DNA of 64,000 bases from Arthrobacter sp. 135MFCol5.1 (GCF_000374865.1 NZ_KB895452.1:124001-188000), one strand, 5' to 3'. Positions 24,475-36,311 are shown, numbered from the stretch's first letter. Numbers and translations are program-made. Notes: generated by a model from the letters alone, not told the origin.

Positions 24475-27069
24475 TCAGGTGACCAGTTTGCGGACCAGGC
24501 GTGCACCTTGCGCCAGCGAGAGGCCGGGAAGGTAGGCCCGGGTCAGCGCCCTGCCAATGGCCGGCAGGTGGAGGGGGTCCTGGTAATACAAGTAGAGCGC
24601 GCGGTACTCCGGCTTGAACCGGGACTTGAACGCTGCCAGCGACCGGAACCCGTAGACCGGCTCCAGCGCGTGGCCCACCAGGTCCAGGATGCGCACCAGG
24701 TTCTGTGCCCCCTCATCGGTGGCGCCGGCGTCTGCTTCGGCGTCCTCCCCCGCATCGGCCTGCCCTCCGTGCTCCTCCGGCCGGCTGGCCAGTGGCGAGC
24801 CGGACAGGGAAATGACGTCCACCGAATCCTTCAGCTCCAGGACCGCGGATGCAATCAGGAACTCCATCACGCCCGGGAAACCCTCGCTGCCGCGGCGCAT
24901 GACATCAAGCGTCCTGCTGACCAGCCGGCCGTCGTCGTACACGGGAAGCCAACTGGTAACGCCGTGGACGGTACCATTGCCGTCCACCGCCAGGCAGCAC
25001 AGGACCTCCTCGTCGTCGAGCTCGTCCACTCCCCCCAGCGTGAAGCCCATTTCCGGCACGGATTTCCCGGCCGCCCACTCTTCCGACACCTCATTGAGCC
25101 GCGAACGCAGTGCGGCAGGCAGTGAATGGTAGGAGCCCCACACGGCGTGGACGCCGAGCTTCGAGGCCCGGTTGAGCGCGGTCCGAACGTTCTGCCACTC
25201 CTTGCCCTTGAACTCGAGCTCATTGAGCCGCAGCCGCGTTTCCTGCGCCACTGCCACCCGCGAGAAGCCCCGCTCCCGCAGCGCCGGCCACAGGGTGTCG
25301 TCACATGAATAGAGCGCAGGGATCAGCGCCTGGGTGCGGCAGTAATCCAGGAACCCTTCGGTCACCCTTTGCTCGGCCCTGCGGTCGCCGATGGCTCCGC
25401 CCAGGGTCAATGCCACGGTCCCGTGCTGCTGGAAGGCCATGGCGCCGGCGCCGTCCGGACTGAACCAATATGTGTTGGGCTCCCACAGGGCCATCCAGGA
25501 CAGGGGTCCGCCGCCCTGGTGAAGCAGCTCGCGGGCACGGTCCCGGTCCTGCCGGCCAAAGCCGAGGCCGTGGTGCCGCCCAATGAGGACCCACCACACA
25601 GCCACCAGGGCGACAATCCAGAACACCGGTCCGGAGTAAGCGAAGAGCAGCGTCTCGGCGCTGTCGCGCTCCGCGAAAACGCGGCGGAAATGCTGCGGAA
25701 TGGGAACCGGCACGTACTGCCGCGCCAATTCGGCGAAGAGTCCCAGCAAACCCCCGTCACGGGCAAGGCCACCCGAGAGGAACCACGCCACGGTGTAGGA
25801 GCTTGCCAGGGCGAGCCAGGTGCCGCAGACCACTGCAGCGAGCGTCCGCCGGGCGCCGGGCCGCGTCTGCACGCGGAACTGGCGGCGGTTAAGCCACAGG
25901 ATGATTGCGAGCAGCAGCGGCACGATGACGAGGGGAAGCACGTGGGCAAAGGCCGATGACAGGGGCGTCGAGTGGGTGCCCTGAAGGCGTGACGGAACCA
26001 GGGCGAAAAGGGCCAGGTAGACAGCTGCCAAGGCCGTCACGGCCAGCTGGATGGCAAGGGCAATGTTGAGGGCCAGCCGGCGGCCGCGGCGCATGCCGTC
26101 CGCGCAGATCAGCAGCAGGATGACCGGCACCACCGCCAGCGCCAGGCCGAACGGCCCGGCAAACCCTGCCCTGCCGGTTTCCAGGCAGGAGGCATCCACC
26201 GTTGCCCCGCAGTTGAACACCAACTGGCTGAGCGTGGGCATCGGGCTGAGGACGACGTCGCGCAGCAATGCCAGCGGGCCGGTGGGAGCCCGTGTGATCC
26301 CGGTCAGGATCGGCCCCACGGCAAAGACCGCGACGGTCAGGGCCAGGAGGTTCCTGGTTTCGCGGCCGGTGGAACGGTGCCGGTGGAGCCGCCCCTGGTC
26401 GCCCTGGATCCACCAGCCCGCCAGGAGGCCAAGGAGGGCCCCGATGAGGCCGATCACCGTCTCCGCGTGGCCAACGTAGAGCACCAGCAGGATCGACACG
26501 GACAACACCGCGGTCCGGAGCCGGCGCTGCCACAGCAGAGTGATCCGGGCACTGGCCGCCAGCCCGGCGGTCAGGATCGGGGCGTAGGGGCCGATCAAGA
26601 TATCGTCCGCCATCTGGTCCAGCCAGCCGTCGCCAACATATACGGCCACCTGGGTGACCAGGAGGAAGACGGTCACTGCCGCGAACTGGCCGCCGAAATA
26701 GAGGCCGACGGCGGCGCGGCGTCCCAGCTTGCGTTCGGCCAGGCCCAGCAGCAGGATCATCATCAACGACGCCGTGAGGTAAGCCAGCGGGTTGGTGGCA
26801 AAGAACATGCTGGTGAAGAGGGACCACCATTGCCCGCCACGAAGGCCGGGACCGCTGACCGAGGCAAGTCCCAGGAGTTGTTCCGGCGGGCCGTCCAGGA
26901 AGCTTCCCGTCACGGCGGCTGCCGCCAGGAACACAGCCACGACGCCCAAGGTGAACGGCATGGATTTGAGGGTTTCAAGGGTTTGGTGCATTGCCGGACG
27001 GCCCACAGTGGCCCACATCAACGCCACCGTGCGGTCCGGTTTCGTGGTGCTTACCACTTCAGCCCCCAT
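24475..27069 (-). CDS. MprF-like aminoacyl-lipid synthase with N-terminal rhomboid-like domain
   Basis: This 864-residue membrane protein resembles a rhomboid fold at residues 35-225 (RGGQWWSLFTSMFF, then GLLAGWW), but the catalytic serine region reads IGPYAPILTAGLAAS, so it is probably inactive as a protease. About six more helices follow. Residues about 528-860 form a DUF2156 domain like the catalytic domain of lysyl-phosphatidylglycerol synthase, which moves an amino acid from tRNA to a lipid head group. The start is ATG 27069 or GTG 27057; both overlap the upstream esterase gene. The amino acid and lipid cannot be told from sequence. Confidence 0.8.
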   Translation of the reverse strand: MGAEVVSTTKPDRTVALMWATVGRPAMHQTLETLKSMPFTLGVVAVFLAAAAVTGSFLDGPPEQLLGLASVSGPGLRGGQWWSLFTSMFFATNPLAYLTASLMMILLLGLAERKLGRRAAVGLYFGGQFAAVTVFLLVTQVAVYVGDGWLDQMADDILIGPYAPILTAGLAASARITLLWQRRLRTAVLSVSILLVLYVGHAETVIGLIGALLGLLAGWWIQGDQGRLHRHRSTGRETRNLLALTVAVFAVGPILTGITRAPTGPLALLRDVVLSPMPTLSQLVFNCGATVDASCLETGRAGFAGPFGLALAVVPVILLLICADGMRRGRRLALNIALAIQLAVTALAAVYLALFALVPSRLQGTHSTPLSSAFAHVLPLVIVPLLLAIILWLNRRQFRVQTRPGARRTLAAVVCGTWLALASSYTVAWFLSGGLARDGGLLGLFAELARQYVPVPIPQHFRRVFAERDSAETLLFAYSGPVFWIVALVAVWWVLIGRHHGLGFGRQDRDRARELLHQGGGPLSWMALWEPNTYWFSPDGAGAMAFQQHGTVALTLGGAIGDRRAEQRVTEGFLDYCRTQALIPALYSCDDTLWPALRERGFSRVAVAQETRLRLNELEFKGKEWQNVRTALNRASKLGVHAVWGSYHSLPAALRSRLNEVSEEWAAGKSVPEMGFTLGGVDELDDEEVLCCLAVDGNGTVHGVTSWLPVYDDGRLVSRTLDVMRRGSEGFPGVMEFLIASAVLELKDSVDVISLSGSPLASRPEEHGGQADAGEDAEADAGATDEGAQNLVRILDLVGHALEPVYGFRSLAAFKSRFKPEYRALYLYYQDPLHLPAIGRALTRAYLPGLSLAQGARLVRKLVT

Positions 27070-28379
27070 TGGCTGCCGAGGAATGCCAAGGCGTCACCGA
27101 AGCGCTTTGAGGACGTGTCCCAGGAATGTCCGGTGTGTTCCACCTCGTAGGCCTGCACGGTAAAGCCGGCGTCCTTGGCCGCCGCCGCGAGCGTGTGGAG
27201 GTTCCCCACGAACTCCGGATCGTTCTGGCCTGCGGTCAGGTACATGCCGCTGGTCTCAAACCGTTGGTGTTTCATGATCTCCAGTGGAGTCTGCTTGATG
27301 AATTCGTCCGGGTTCCCCGGAAAGGCTGCGTCAATGGTCTTTTGCCGCTCCTTGGCGATGGCGGGCTCGGCTTCGCTGGAAAATCCGAGCACGTCCGCGT
27401 AGACATCCGGGTGCCTGGTTCCCATTTGGATGGCACAGGTGCCGCCGAAAGAGAATCCACCCACGGCCCAGTGGCTGTGGTTGGTGTCAACGGCCAGGGT
27501 GGAACTGATCCATCGCGGCACGTCCTGCGAGAGGTAGGTGTCCGCTTTCGCGATCTTGCTGTCCATGCACATGGTGTTGGCGGACTGTGATCCGTTGGGA
27601 TCGGGGATGACCACCACCGGGGCCACTCCCCCGTGCGCCGCGGCAAACGAATCCATGTGGCCACGGATGGCGCCGCCCGTCAGCCAGTCCGCGGGGCCGC
27701 CGGGCTGGCCCGCCACCAGGACAAGCACCGGCAGGGCGGGACGGTTGGCAGCGAAGTAGGCCGGCGGAAGGTAGAGATAGGCATCGCGGTTGCTCATCCC
27801 GGACAGCGTTCCCGGGATGGCTGCCTTACGCAGGACACCGCCGGCAGGCAGGTCGCCGGCGGGCTTCCAGCCCTGGAGGGACACGCCATCGGATTCACCG
27901 GGGTGGCGCATGAGCTCCTGTTCCAGCGCGGGTATCCGGGCCAAAGCGGTTCCCAGCAAGTCGCTGACAGTCCGGTTCAGTCCGAAGTAGGCATTGATTT
28001 GGAGGGTAGAGAGGGCCACCACCAGGAGCGCCGCGAGGAATCCGCTCCCGTAATGGGTCCAGGAGGTCCGCGGCAGCCTCATGATGCCAAGGATGACGGC
28101 CGAAACACCCGGCACGAACCACAGCAGAACGGGCTCCGGGATGTCCTCCGGAAAGACGGTAAGGACGTTGATCATGATCCAGTGGACGGTTGCCACCAGG
28201 ACGAAGGCTGAGGCGATGGCAACAAAAACACGGATTGCCCAGGCGCGGATCCGTAGGTCCGCTGTTTCCCAGGCACGCGGAGGTGGTACCAGGAGGTAGG
28301 CCGCCCCGCCTAATCCCAATACCAGGACAGTCCCAAACAGGGGCCCGTCCGTAAGCCGAATGTCTGACAGCCAGTCCAC
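27051..28379 (-). CDS. Membrane-anchored esterase of the esterase D/mycolyltransferase fold
   Basis: This 442-residue protein has about four N-terminal helices (residues 1-135), then an extracytoplasmic alpha/beta hydrolase domain with nucleophile elbow VGGFSFGGTCA, the start motif RDAYLYLPPAYF and a C-terminal HTGHSW histidine. It overlaps the MprF-like gene by up to 19 nt and is co-transcribed. In Corynebacterium glutamicum an esterase next to an alanyl-lipid synthase removes alanine from lipids, so the same hydrolase/synthase pairing is inferred here. Only the fold and topology are seen directly. Confidence 0.82.
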   Translation of the reverse strand: MDWLSDIRLTDGPLFGTVLVLGLGGAAYLLVPPPRAWETADLRIRAWAIRVFVAIASAFVLVATVHWIMINVLTVFPEDIPEPVLLWFVPGVSAVILGIMRLPRTSWTHYGSGFLAALLVVALSTLQINAYFGLNRTVSDLLGTALARIPALEQELMRHPGESDGVSLQGWKPAGDLPAGGVLRKAAIPGTLSGMSNRDAYLYLPPAYFAANRPALPVLVLVAGQPGGPADWLTGGAIRGHMDSFAAAHGGVAPVVVIPDPNGSQSANTMCMDSKIAKADTYLSQDVPRWISSTLAVDTNHSHWAVGGFSFGGTCAIQMGTRHPDVYADVLGFSSEAEPAIAKERQKTIDAAFPGNPDEFIKQTPLEIMKHQRFETSGMYLTAGQNDPEFVGNLHTLAAAAKDAGFTVQAYEVEHTGHSWDTSSKRFGDALAFLGSQWGLKW

Positions 28380-28383
28380 GTGG

Positions 28384-28815
28384 CTAGCGCCAGGTCCCTA
28401 CGCCGATGACGGGGCCCGCTTCGAGCCATGAGGAAAGGCCCGTGTACGCGTCGAACTTCATGGCCAGGTGCAGGTCCTGTCCCTCGTAGCGGAGTTCGAC
28501 GATAACCACATCCGGTTGGACCTTGATGGCCTCGGCCTCGGTCGGCTTTCGCCTGCCCAGGAGCTCCAGCGAACTGCGCTTGAAGGTGTATTTCGGGCGG
28601 ACGCTCAGTGAGATCAACCGGAACCACTCAAGGTCATTGTCCTGATAACGACAAACCCCCATTTGCCAGCTGTTACCAGCAACGCAAATGGAGGCGTCCA
28701 CGGTGCCGAGGGCGCGCCGCAAATTGAAACGGCGCACCCCCGAAAGGCACAGTGCAAAAATCAGCAATCCGAACACGATTGCCAGTGCGATGAACGAAAT
28801 ACCCGGTGCGTCCAT
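28384..28815 (-). CDS. DUF2550 family membrane-anchored protein
   Basis: This 143-residue protein has one N-terminal helix (ISFIALAIVFGLLIFALCLSG), then a soluble domain with RRALGTVDASICV, WQMGVCRYQDNDLEWFRLISLS and VVIVELRYEGQDLHLAM. This is the DUF2550 family, found right after atpC in actinobacteria (Rv1312 in M. tuberculosis). The gene starts 10 nt downstream of the atpC stop. No function is established; the context suggests a link with the membrane or ATP synthase. The ATG at 28815 is chosen because it precedes the anchor. Confidence 0.85.
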   Translation of the reverse strand: MDAPGISFIALAIVFGLLIFALCLSGVRRFNLRRALGTVDASICVAGNSWQMGVCRYQDNDLEWFRLISLSVRPKYTFKRSSLELLGRRKPTEAEAIKVQPDVVIVELRYEGQDLHLAMKFDAYTGLSSWLEAGPVIGVGTWR

Positions 28816-28825
28816 CAAGGTCGTG

Positions 28826-29110
28826 CTAGCGGATCCCAGCGGTAGCCGAGCCGCCCAGCTGGGCGTTGTCAGCAACGATGACCACGCGGTTGTTGTCCAC
28901 GGAGAAGAACCCGCCGTCAACATCTACCGCGATCCGGTCCCCTGACACTGGCTGGATGGCCAGTTCACCTTCGGCCAGGATCGCCAGCAGGGGCGAGTGG
29001 CCGGGCAGGATTCCGATTTCACCATCACTGGTGCGGGCCTTGACCATCTTGGCCGCTCCGGACCACACAAAGTGGTCCGCTGCGACAATCTCAACCTCAA
29101 GCTCAGCCAT
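28826..29110 (-). CDS. atpC: ATP synthase F1 epsilon subunit
   Basis: This 94-residue protein holds the epsilon beta-sandwich start (LEVEIVAADHFVWSGAAKMV, TSDGEIGILPGHSPLLAIL) but lacks the usual C-terminal helical hairpin. Short epsilon subunits without the full hairpin are seen in Micrococcaceae, so this is not damage. The hairpin is the ATPase-inhibitory part in other bacteria. The ATG at 29110 lies 1 nt after the atpD stop. Confidence 0.94.
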   Translation of the reverse strand: MAELEVEIVAADHFVWSGAAKMVKARTSDGEIGILPGHSPLLAILAEGELAIQPVSGDRIAVDVDGGFFSVDNNRVVIVADNAQLGGSATAGIR

Positions 29111-29111
29111 A

Positions 29112-30623
<1,512 letters not shown>

Positions 30624-30648
30624 TTACGCGGAACCGGGGAGGTGCAGG

Positions 30649-31539
30649 CTAGGACGCGAGGGCGTCCGCGCCGGCAACAATCTCGGAGAGTTCCTGCGTA
30701 ATCTCGGCCTGGCGGGCCGTGTTGCGCAGGCGCGTGTACTTCTTGATCAGGTCCGTTGCGTTGTCGCCTGCGGACTTCATCGCCCGCTGGCGGGCGGCGA
30801 GCTCGGAAGCTGCTGCCTGCAACATGGCTGCGAAGATACGGGATTCGATGTAGCGCGGCAGCAGGGCGTCAAGGACACGCTCCGCTTCCGGTTCGAACTC
30901 GTACAGCGGCAGGAGATCCGATTCGGATTGGGCCTGCTCTTCCACTACTTCAAGCGGGAGCAGGCGGATGACCGTCGGCTCCTGGGTGACCATGGACTTG
31001 AAGCGGGTGTAGACAACGTGGATCTCGTCCACGCCGCCGTCTTCGAAGTCGGTCGCGAATTCTGCCAGCAACGCTGCGCCGACTTCACGGGCAGTAGCGA
31101 ACTCGGGTGCGTCGGTTCCTCCGGTCCAGACCCGCGCATACTCGCGGTTCCGGAAATCGAAGTAGGCCTGGGCCTTGCGGCCCACGACATAGGTCTTGAC
31201 TTCCTTGCCTTCGGCGCGGAGCAGCTCGTTGAGACCTTCCGCCTGCTTGAGGACGCTCGCCGAGTATGAACCTGCCAGGCCGCGGTCCGAGGTGATTACC
31301 AGGACTGCGGCGCGGCGGATCTGCTCCGGCTCAGTGATCAGCGGGTGGTCGATTTCGCTTTGGCTGGCGACAGCAGAAACGGCGCGCGTGATCGCGTTCG
31401 CGTAAGGCAGTGAAGCTGCTACGCGCGCACGGGCCTTCCCGATGCGCGAGGTAGCGATCAGTTCCATCGCCTTGAAGATCTTGCGCATCGACGTGGTCGA
31501 GCTGATCTTCTGGCGGTAGACCCGGATCTGGGCTCCCAT
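30649..31539 (-). CDS. atpG: ATP synthase F1 gamma subunit
   Basis: This 296-residue central stalk subunit has the N-terminal [33 protein letters not shown] and the C-terminal helix [20 protein letters not shown] that pair to form the rotor shaft. Length is normal. It is separated from atpA by 73 nt that include a long hairpin. Confidence 0.97.
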   Translation of the reverse strand: MGAQIRVYRQKISSTTSMRKIFKAMELIATSRIGKARARVAASLPYANAITRAVSAVASQSEIDHPLITEPEQIRRAAVLVITSDRGLAGSYSASVLKQAEGLNELLRAEGKEVKTYVVGRKAQAYFDFRNREYARVWTGGTDAPEFATAREVGAALLAEFATDFEDGGVDEIHVVYTRFKSMVTQEPTVIRLLPLEVVEEQAQSESDLLPLYEFEPEAERVLDALLPRYIESRIFAAMLQAAASELAARQRAMKSAGDNATDLIKKYTRLRNTARQAEITQELSEIVAGADALAS

Positions 31540-31563
31540 ACTTATCCTTTCCTAACATTCCGT

Positions 31564-31604
31564 CGCCGGGTGTGCCGGGCCTTTGCGGCCCGGCACACCC
31601 GGCG
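31564..31604 (-). promoter_or_regulatory. Perfect 18-bp hairpin between atpA and atpG
   Basis: CGCCGGGTGTGCCGGGCC is followed by a 5-nt loop and its exact complement. No T-run follows on the reverse strand, so it is not a simple terminator. It begins 9 nt after the atpA stop and ends 25 nt before atpG. It could stabilise or process the polycistronic mRNA, or attenuate it. Confidence 0.6.
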
Positions 31605-31612
31605 GTGCGGAA

Positions 31613-33250
31613 CTAGCGCTTCTGCTTGACGATCTTTTCCTGGTCGACTTCGCCCTCGGAGATAGCGTCGTGCTCCTCGTGGCCGGCGCCTACCAGGTGG
31701 TTGTCACCCTCGCCGAAGAAGCCCTTCTTGAAGTCCACGATCGAGGACTTCAGAGCTGCAACGGTGTCATCGTCCAGGACGTTGGTCTGTGCCAGCGTGG
31801 TCAGGATCGAGGACTTGTGGCGAAGGTGCTCAAGGAACTCAGCCTCGAACCGGCTGATGTCCTCGACCGGAACGTCGTCCAGGTAGCCGTTGGTGCCGGC
31901 CCAGATGGAAACAACCTGGTCCTCGACCGGGAACGGTGAGTACTGGCCCTGCTTCAGCAGTTCCATCAGGCGGGCGCCACGGGTGAGCTGCTGGCGTGAC
32001 GCAGCATCCAGGTCGGATGCGAACATGGCGAACGCCTGCATGTCGCGGTACTGGGCCAGGTCCAGCTTCAAAGTACCGGAGACCTTCTTCATGGACTTCA
32101 CCTGGGCGGCACCGCCAACGCGGGACACCGAGACGCCAACGTCCACAGCGGGCCGCTGGTTGGCGTTGAAGAGGTCCGACTGCAGGAAGATCTGGCCGTC
32201 GGTGATGGAGATGACGTTGGTCGGGATGTAGGCGGAGACGTCGTTCGCCTTGGTCTCGATCAGCGGCAGGCCCGTCATGGAGCCGGCACCGAGCTCGTCG
32301 GAGAGCTTGGCACAACGCTCCAGCAGACGGGAGTGCAGGTAGAAGACGTCACCCGGGTAGGCTTCGCGTCCCGGCGGGCGGCGGAGCAACAGGGACACTG
32401 CACGGTAGGCCTCAGCCTGCTTGGACAGGTCATCGAACACGATGAGGACGTGCTTGCCGCCGTACATCCAGTGCTGGCCGATGGCCGAACCGGCGTACGG
32501 TGCCAGGTACTTGAAGCCTGCGGGGTCGGACGCGGGAGAAGCCACGATGGTGGTGTACTCCAGCGCGCCGTTGTCCTCAAGGGTCTGGCGGATGGCGGCA
32601 ATCGTGGACGCCTTCTGGCCGATGGCGACGTAGATGCAGCGGACCTGCTTGGTGACATCGCCGGAAGCCCAGTTGGCCTTCTGGTTGATGATGGTGTCGA
32701 TCGCGATCGCGGACTTGCCGGTCTGGCGGTCGCCAATGATCAGCTGGCGCTGGCCGCGGCCGATCGGGATCATCGCGTCGATGGCCTTCAGGCCGGTCTG
32801 CATCGGTTCGTGGACCGACTTACGCTGGGTCACGCCGGGAGCCTGGAGCTCCAGCGCGCGGGTGGTCTCGGCCTTGATCTCGCCGAGGTCGTCGATGGGC
32901 ACGCCCAGCGGGTCGACAACGCGGCCGAGGAAGGCGTCGCCAACGGGAACGGACAGAACCTGTCCGGTCCGGTGGACTTCCTGGCCTTCTTCGATGCCGG
33001 TGAAGTCACCGAGGATGATGACGCCGATCTCGCGGACGTCAAGGTTCTGGGCCAGGCCCAGGGTGCCGTCCTCGAAGCGCAGCAGCTCGTTCGCCATGAC
33101 CGAGGGAAGGCCCTCAACACGGGCGATGCCGTCACTTGCGGTGGTTACGCGGCCGACCTCTACGCGCTCTGCGTTCCCGGGTTCGTAGGACGCCGCGAAC
33201 TCGTTCAGCGCATTACGGACGTCGTCGGCGTTGATGGTCAATTCGGCCAT
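31613..33250 (-). CDS. atpA: ATP synthase F1 alpha subunit
   Basis: This 545-residue subunit has the non-catalytic nucleotide site GDRQTGKS at 173-180, [36 protein letters not shown] and the arginine-finger region [14 protein letters not shown]. It carries a short acidic C-terminal extension ([13 protein letters not shown]) seen in actinobacteria. It follows atpH by 78 nt with a small hairpin before it. Confidence 0.97.
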   Translation of the reverse strand: MAELTINADDVRNALNEFAASYEPGNAERVEVGRVTTASDGIARVEGLPSVMANELLRFEDGTLGLAQNLDVREIGVIILGDFTGIEEGQEVHRTGQVLSVPVGDAFLGRVVDPLGVPIDDLGEIKAETTRALELQAPGVTQRKSVHEPMQTGLKAIDAMIPIGRGQRQLIIGDRQTGKSAIAIDTIINQKANWASGDVTKQVRCIYVAIGQKASTIAAIRQTLEDNGALEYTTIVASPASDPAGFKYLAPYAGSAIGQHWMYGGKHVLIVFDDLSKQAEAYRAVSLLLRRPPGREAYPGDVFYLHSRLLERCAKLSDELGAGSMTGLPLIETKANDVSAYIPTNVISITDGQIFLQSDLFNANQRPAVDVGVSVSRVGGAAQVKSMKKVSGTLKLDLAQYRDMQAFAMFASDLDAASRQQLTRGARLMELLKQGQYSPFPVEDQVVSIWAGTNGYLDDVPVEDISRFEAEFLEHLRHKSSILTTLAQTNVLDDDTVAALKSSIVDFKKGFFGEGDNHLVGAGHEEHDAISEGEVDQEKIVKQKR

Positions 33251-33277
33251 CTGCAGTCCCTGCTCTCCTGTTTGTGA

Positions 33278-33293
33278 TCACCGCAAACGGTGA
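33278..33293 (-). promoter_or_regulatory. Small hairpin upstream of atpA
   Basis: TCACCG-CAAA-CGGTGA forms a 6-bp stem with a tetraloop in the 78-nt gap between atpH and atpA, 27 nt before the atpA start. The role is unknown. Confidence 0.4.
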
Positions 33294-33328
33294 CCGGGGT
33301 TTCTATCAGTTTGGTTGTGCTTGTCCGG

Positions 33329-34155
33329 CTAGCCGGCCAGCTGGCGTTGCAGTTCTCCCAGCCGGGTAAGGACCGAGGCATCGAGTACCTCGTCGCCCAC
33401 CTGGACGCGGATTCCGCCAATGAGCGACGGGTCAACAATGACGTTGACCTTCAATTCCCGCCCGTACAGTGCGTTCATGCCCGCCTGGAGGCGTGCCAGC
33501 TGCGTCTCCGACAAGGGCCGGGTCACGCTGACTGTTGCAATCCAGCGCTGCTGCCGCTTGGCCGCCAGTTCGGCAAACCGTTCCACCAGCCGGGTGGGCT
33601 TGATGCCGCGGGGCTGGGTGACGGCCTGGGTGATGAGCACCCGGGCTTCTTCGCTGGCGCCGGGCGCCAGCCGCTCCGCGAGGGTAGCTTTGGCTGCCGC
33701 GCTGGCCTGCGGTTCGGACAGAGCACGTTGTACCTCGTGGCTGGAGGCAACAGCCTGGTTGAAGGAAAACAGGTCGTTTTCCAGCTCTTCCAGGCCAGTG
33801 ATTCCGGAGGCAGAAACGGCCGACTTGTTTTCAGCAACGGAAATGACCACCGTTGCGGCAAGAGTCTCGAGTGCATCGCCGATGTCGCGCGCCGATGCCC
33901 AGCGTGAGCTGGCCAGTCCGCCCGCGATTTCAGCCGCATCAGCGGAGACTTTTCCGCCAACCAGCTGCCTGACCAGCGCCGATTTCTCGTCGCCGCTGCG
34001 GGAGGGGTCAGTCAGGGCACGGCGCAAACCAGCCGAGCTGTCCACCATTCCCAGAATTCCGAAGAGTTCCTTTGCCAGCTGCAGCGACGCGGTCGGAAGC
34101 TTCGCTTCCAAGGCGGCCAGGGCTGTTGCCAGCGATTCGCTCGATACGCCTGCCA

Positions 34156-34156
<1 letters not shown>
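33329..34156 (-). CDS. atpH: ATP synthase F1 delta subunit
   Basis: This 275-residue protein is the stator cap. It is about 95 residues longer than E. coli delta but is not fused to subunit b as in mycobacteria. The C-terminal VTVTRPLSETQLARLQAGMNALYGRELK and VDPSLIGGIRVQVGDEVLD are the conserved OSCP/delta motifs. The ATG overlaps the atpF stop (TAATG). Confidence 0.93.
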
Positions 34157-34710
<554 letters not shown>

Positions 34711-34762
34711 TCACCCGTCCTTTATCTACTCGGTTCTGAATGTTCGCTGAAGTTCTCTGGGT

Positions 34763-34981
34763 TTACTTGAGAACGAAAGCGAAGACCAGGCCCAGGATGG
34801 CGAGTGCTTCGGTCAGCGCCAGGCCAAGGAATGCGATGGGCTGCAGGACGCGCTGGGCTTCCGGCTGGCGCGCAACGCCGTTGATGTAGGCAGCGAACAC
34901 GAGACCCACGCCGATACCACCGCCGATAGCCGAGAGGCCATAGCCGATGAGGTTGAGGGAGCCGTTGATGGAGCCTTCCAT
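34763..34981 (-). CDS. atpE: ATP synthase F0 c subunit (proteolipid)
   Basis: This 72-residue double-helix subunit forms the proton-driven c-ring. The first helix is Gly-rich ([15 protein letters not shown]), the loop has ARQPE, and helix 2 carries the proton-binding E58 ([11 protein letters not shown]). The start at 34981 is chosen because AAAGG lies 7 nt upstream; the longer frame adds MKGKK from that leader. The spacer between ribosome binding site and ATG is a run of A residues, likely to favour strong translation of this high-copy subunit. Confidence 0.96.
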   Translation of the reverse strand: MEGSINGSLNLIGYGLSAIGGGIGVGLVFAAYINGVARQPEAQRVLQPIAFLGLALTEALAILGLVFAFVLK

Positions 34982-34998
34982 TTTTTTTCCTTTCAAGA

Positions 34999-35046
34999 TG
35001 CCACTTGTGTGGCAGGTTGTTTGGGTTGCTTCATCCCCGCGAGGGG
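34999..35046 (-). promoter_or_regulatory. Two small hairpins in the atpB-atpE gap
   Basis: TGCCAC-TTGT-GTGGCA (34999-35014) and CCCC-GCGA-GGGG (35035-35046) lie in the 109-nt gap upstream of atpE. The gap is the longest inside the F0 part of the operon, consistent with special control of atpE yield. Confidence 0.4.
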
Positions 35047-35090
35047 AATTCTGTGTGTGCCGTGAGGGACATGGCGCCCCGCCGGCGTGC

Positions 35091-35891
35091 CTAGTGGCTG
35101 TCGGCGTGCAGTGCGCCTTCGATGTAGATCGCGGTCAGCAGCGTGAAGACGTAGGCCTGCAGGACCATGATCAGGGCTTCAAGCATGTACATGGCGATCG
35201 CACCGGCCAGGACCAGGACCGACGTGCCCTTGAGCAGGAAGTTCTCCTGCATGATCAGGTACTCGATGCCGGAGCCTGCGATCATCACGATGAGGTGGCC
35301 GGCGAGCATGGTCGCGAACAGACGAAGGCTGTGCGTGACGGGCCGGACAACGAAGTTGGAGATGATCTCGATCGGGATGACGATCGGGAGGATGTACCAC
35401 GGAACGCCGGAAGGTACGGTGGCCAGCTTGAAGTAGCGCAGGCCGTTCTTCTTGATGCCGATGGCGATCCAGGTCACGTAGACCAGGCCGGCCAGCACAT
35501 ACGCTCCACCCACGTGCGAGAACGTGGGGAGCTGGAACACCGGAATGGCGCCGTAGATGTTGTTGACCAGGATGAAGAAGAACAGGCTGAACAGCAGCGG
35601 GACGTACTTGATGAAGTCCCTGCCGCCGATGATGTCCTTGGCGATTCCGTTGCGGACGAAGCCGTAGGCGGCTTCGCCGGCGAACTGGAGCTTGCCGGGT
35701 ACCAGCTGCTGCTTGCGTGCGGCGAGCACGAAGAAGACGGCGATAAAGACGACAGAGAGGAGGACCAGCAGCATCTGCTTGGAGAATCCTTCTGCGGCAC
35801 CCCACGGCAGGATTGCCGGCAAATGCATTTCGTTAATTCCAGGAGGAGTGAACTCTCCTGAATCTTGGGCCGGGAGCGCAAGCGCGATCAA
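35091..35891 (-). CDS. atpB: ATP synthase F0 a subunit
   Basis: This 266-residue subunit forms the proton half-channels. The essential arginine is R190 in [14 protein letters not shown]. The N-terminal [19 protein letters not shown] and C-terminal [19 protein letters not shown] are conserved. A TTG start at 35891 has AGGAAA 6 nt upstream; an internal ATG at residue 22 is less likely. Confidence 0.95.
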   Translation of the reverse strand: MIALALPAQDSGEFTPPGINEMHLPAILPWGAAEGFSKQMLLVLLSVVFIAVFFVLAARKQQLVPGKLQFAGEAAYGFVRNGIAKDIIGGRDFIKYVPLLFSLFFFILVNNIYGAIPVFQLPTFSHVGGAYVLAGLVYVTWIAIGIKKNGLRYFKLATVPSGVPWYILPIVIPIEIISNFVVRPVTHSLRLFATMLAGHLIVMIAGSGIEYLIMQENFLLKGTSVLVLAGAIAMYMLEALIMVLQAYVFTLLTAIYIEGALHADSH

Positions 35892-35972
35892 CGCGTTTCC
35901 TCTCTGCAGTGTCCATCATTGGGCGTTGGGCGGGGTCCGGCAGCCTGACAGCCTGCTGTTCCCCCTGTGAAA

Positions 35973-36311
35973 TTATTTGGCATTAGTGTTGCCGTCCTGG
36001 GACGGCCCGCTGGCAGCATGGCGATCACCAGCGTTTGTGCGAGAACTGGTAAGGCCATGCATATGGGAAAGGTAAAAACCTCCGACGGCTCCAAGCAGAG
36101 CGCCTGCGAGCACGATCCAGCGCGTTCCCCACACGTAATCCAGTCCCCACCCTATCAAACTCCAGACGATGATTCCGCCAATGATGTAGCTGAATACCGC
36201 CATTCCAGCGTTGTAGCCGCCGTCGTTCGACGCGTCGGAAACACCGGGTGCGGAGCCGTTGGATCGGCGCTTGGCTTTCGCTGCAACGTCGGATTTCTTC
36301 GGGTTACGCAT
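35973..36311 (-). CDS. AtpZ-like small membrane protein of the atp operon
   Basis: This 112-residue protein has a basic N-terminus and two helices (VFSYIIGGIIVWSLIGWGLDYV and WIVLAGALLGAVGGFYLSH). The pattern fits the ATPase_gene1/AtpZ family, proposed to help c-ring assembly or to carry Mg2+. The start overlaps the AtpI-like gene by 8 nt. The assignment to AtpZ rather than AtpI rests on the two-helix size and the GxxLGxxxGFY motif. Confidence 0.78.
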   Translation of the reverse strand: MRNPKKSDVAAKAKRRSNGSAPGVSDASNDGGYNAGMAVFSYIIGGIIVWSLIGWGLDYVWGTRWIVLAGALLGAVGGFYLSHMHGLTSSRTNAGDRHAASGPSQDGNTNAK

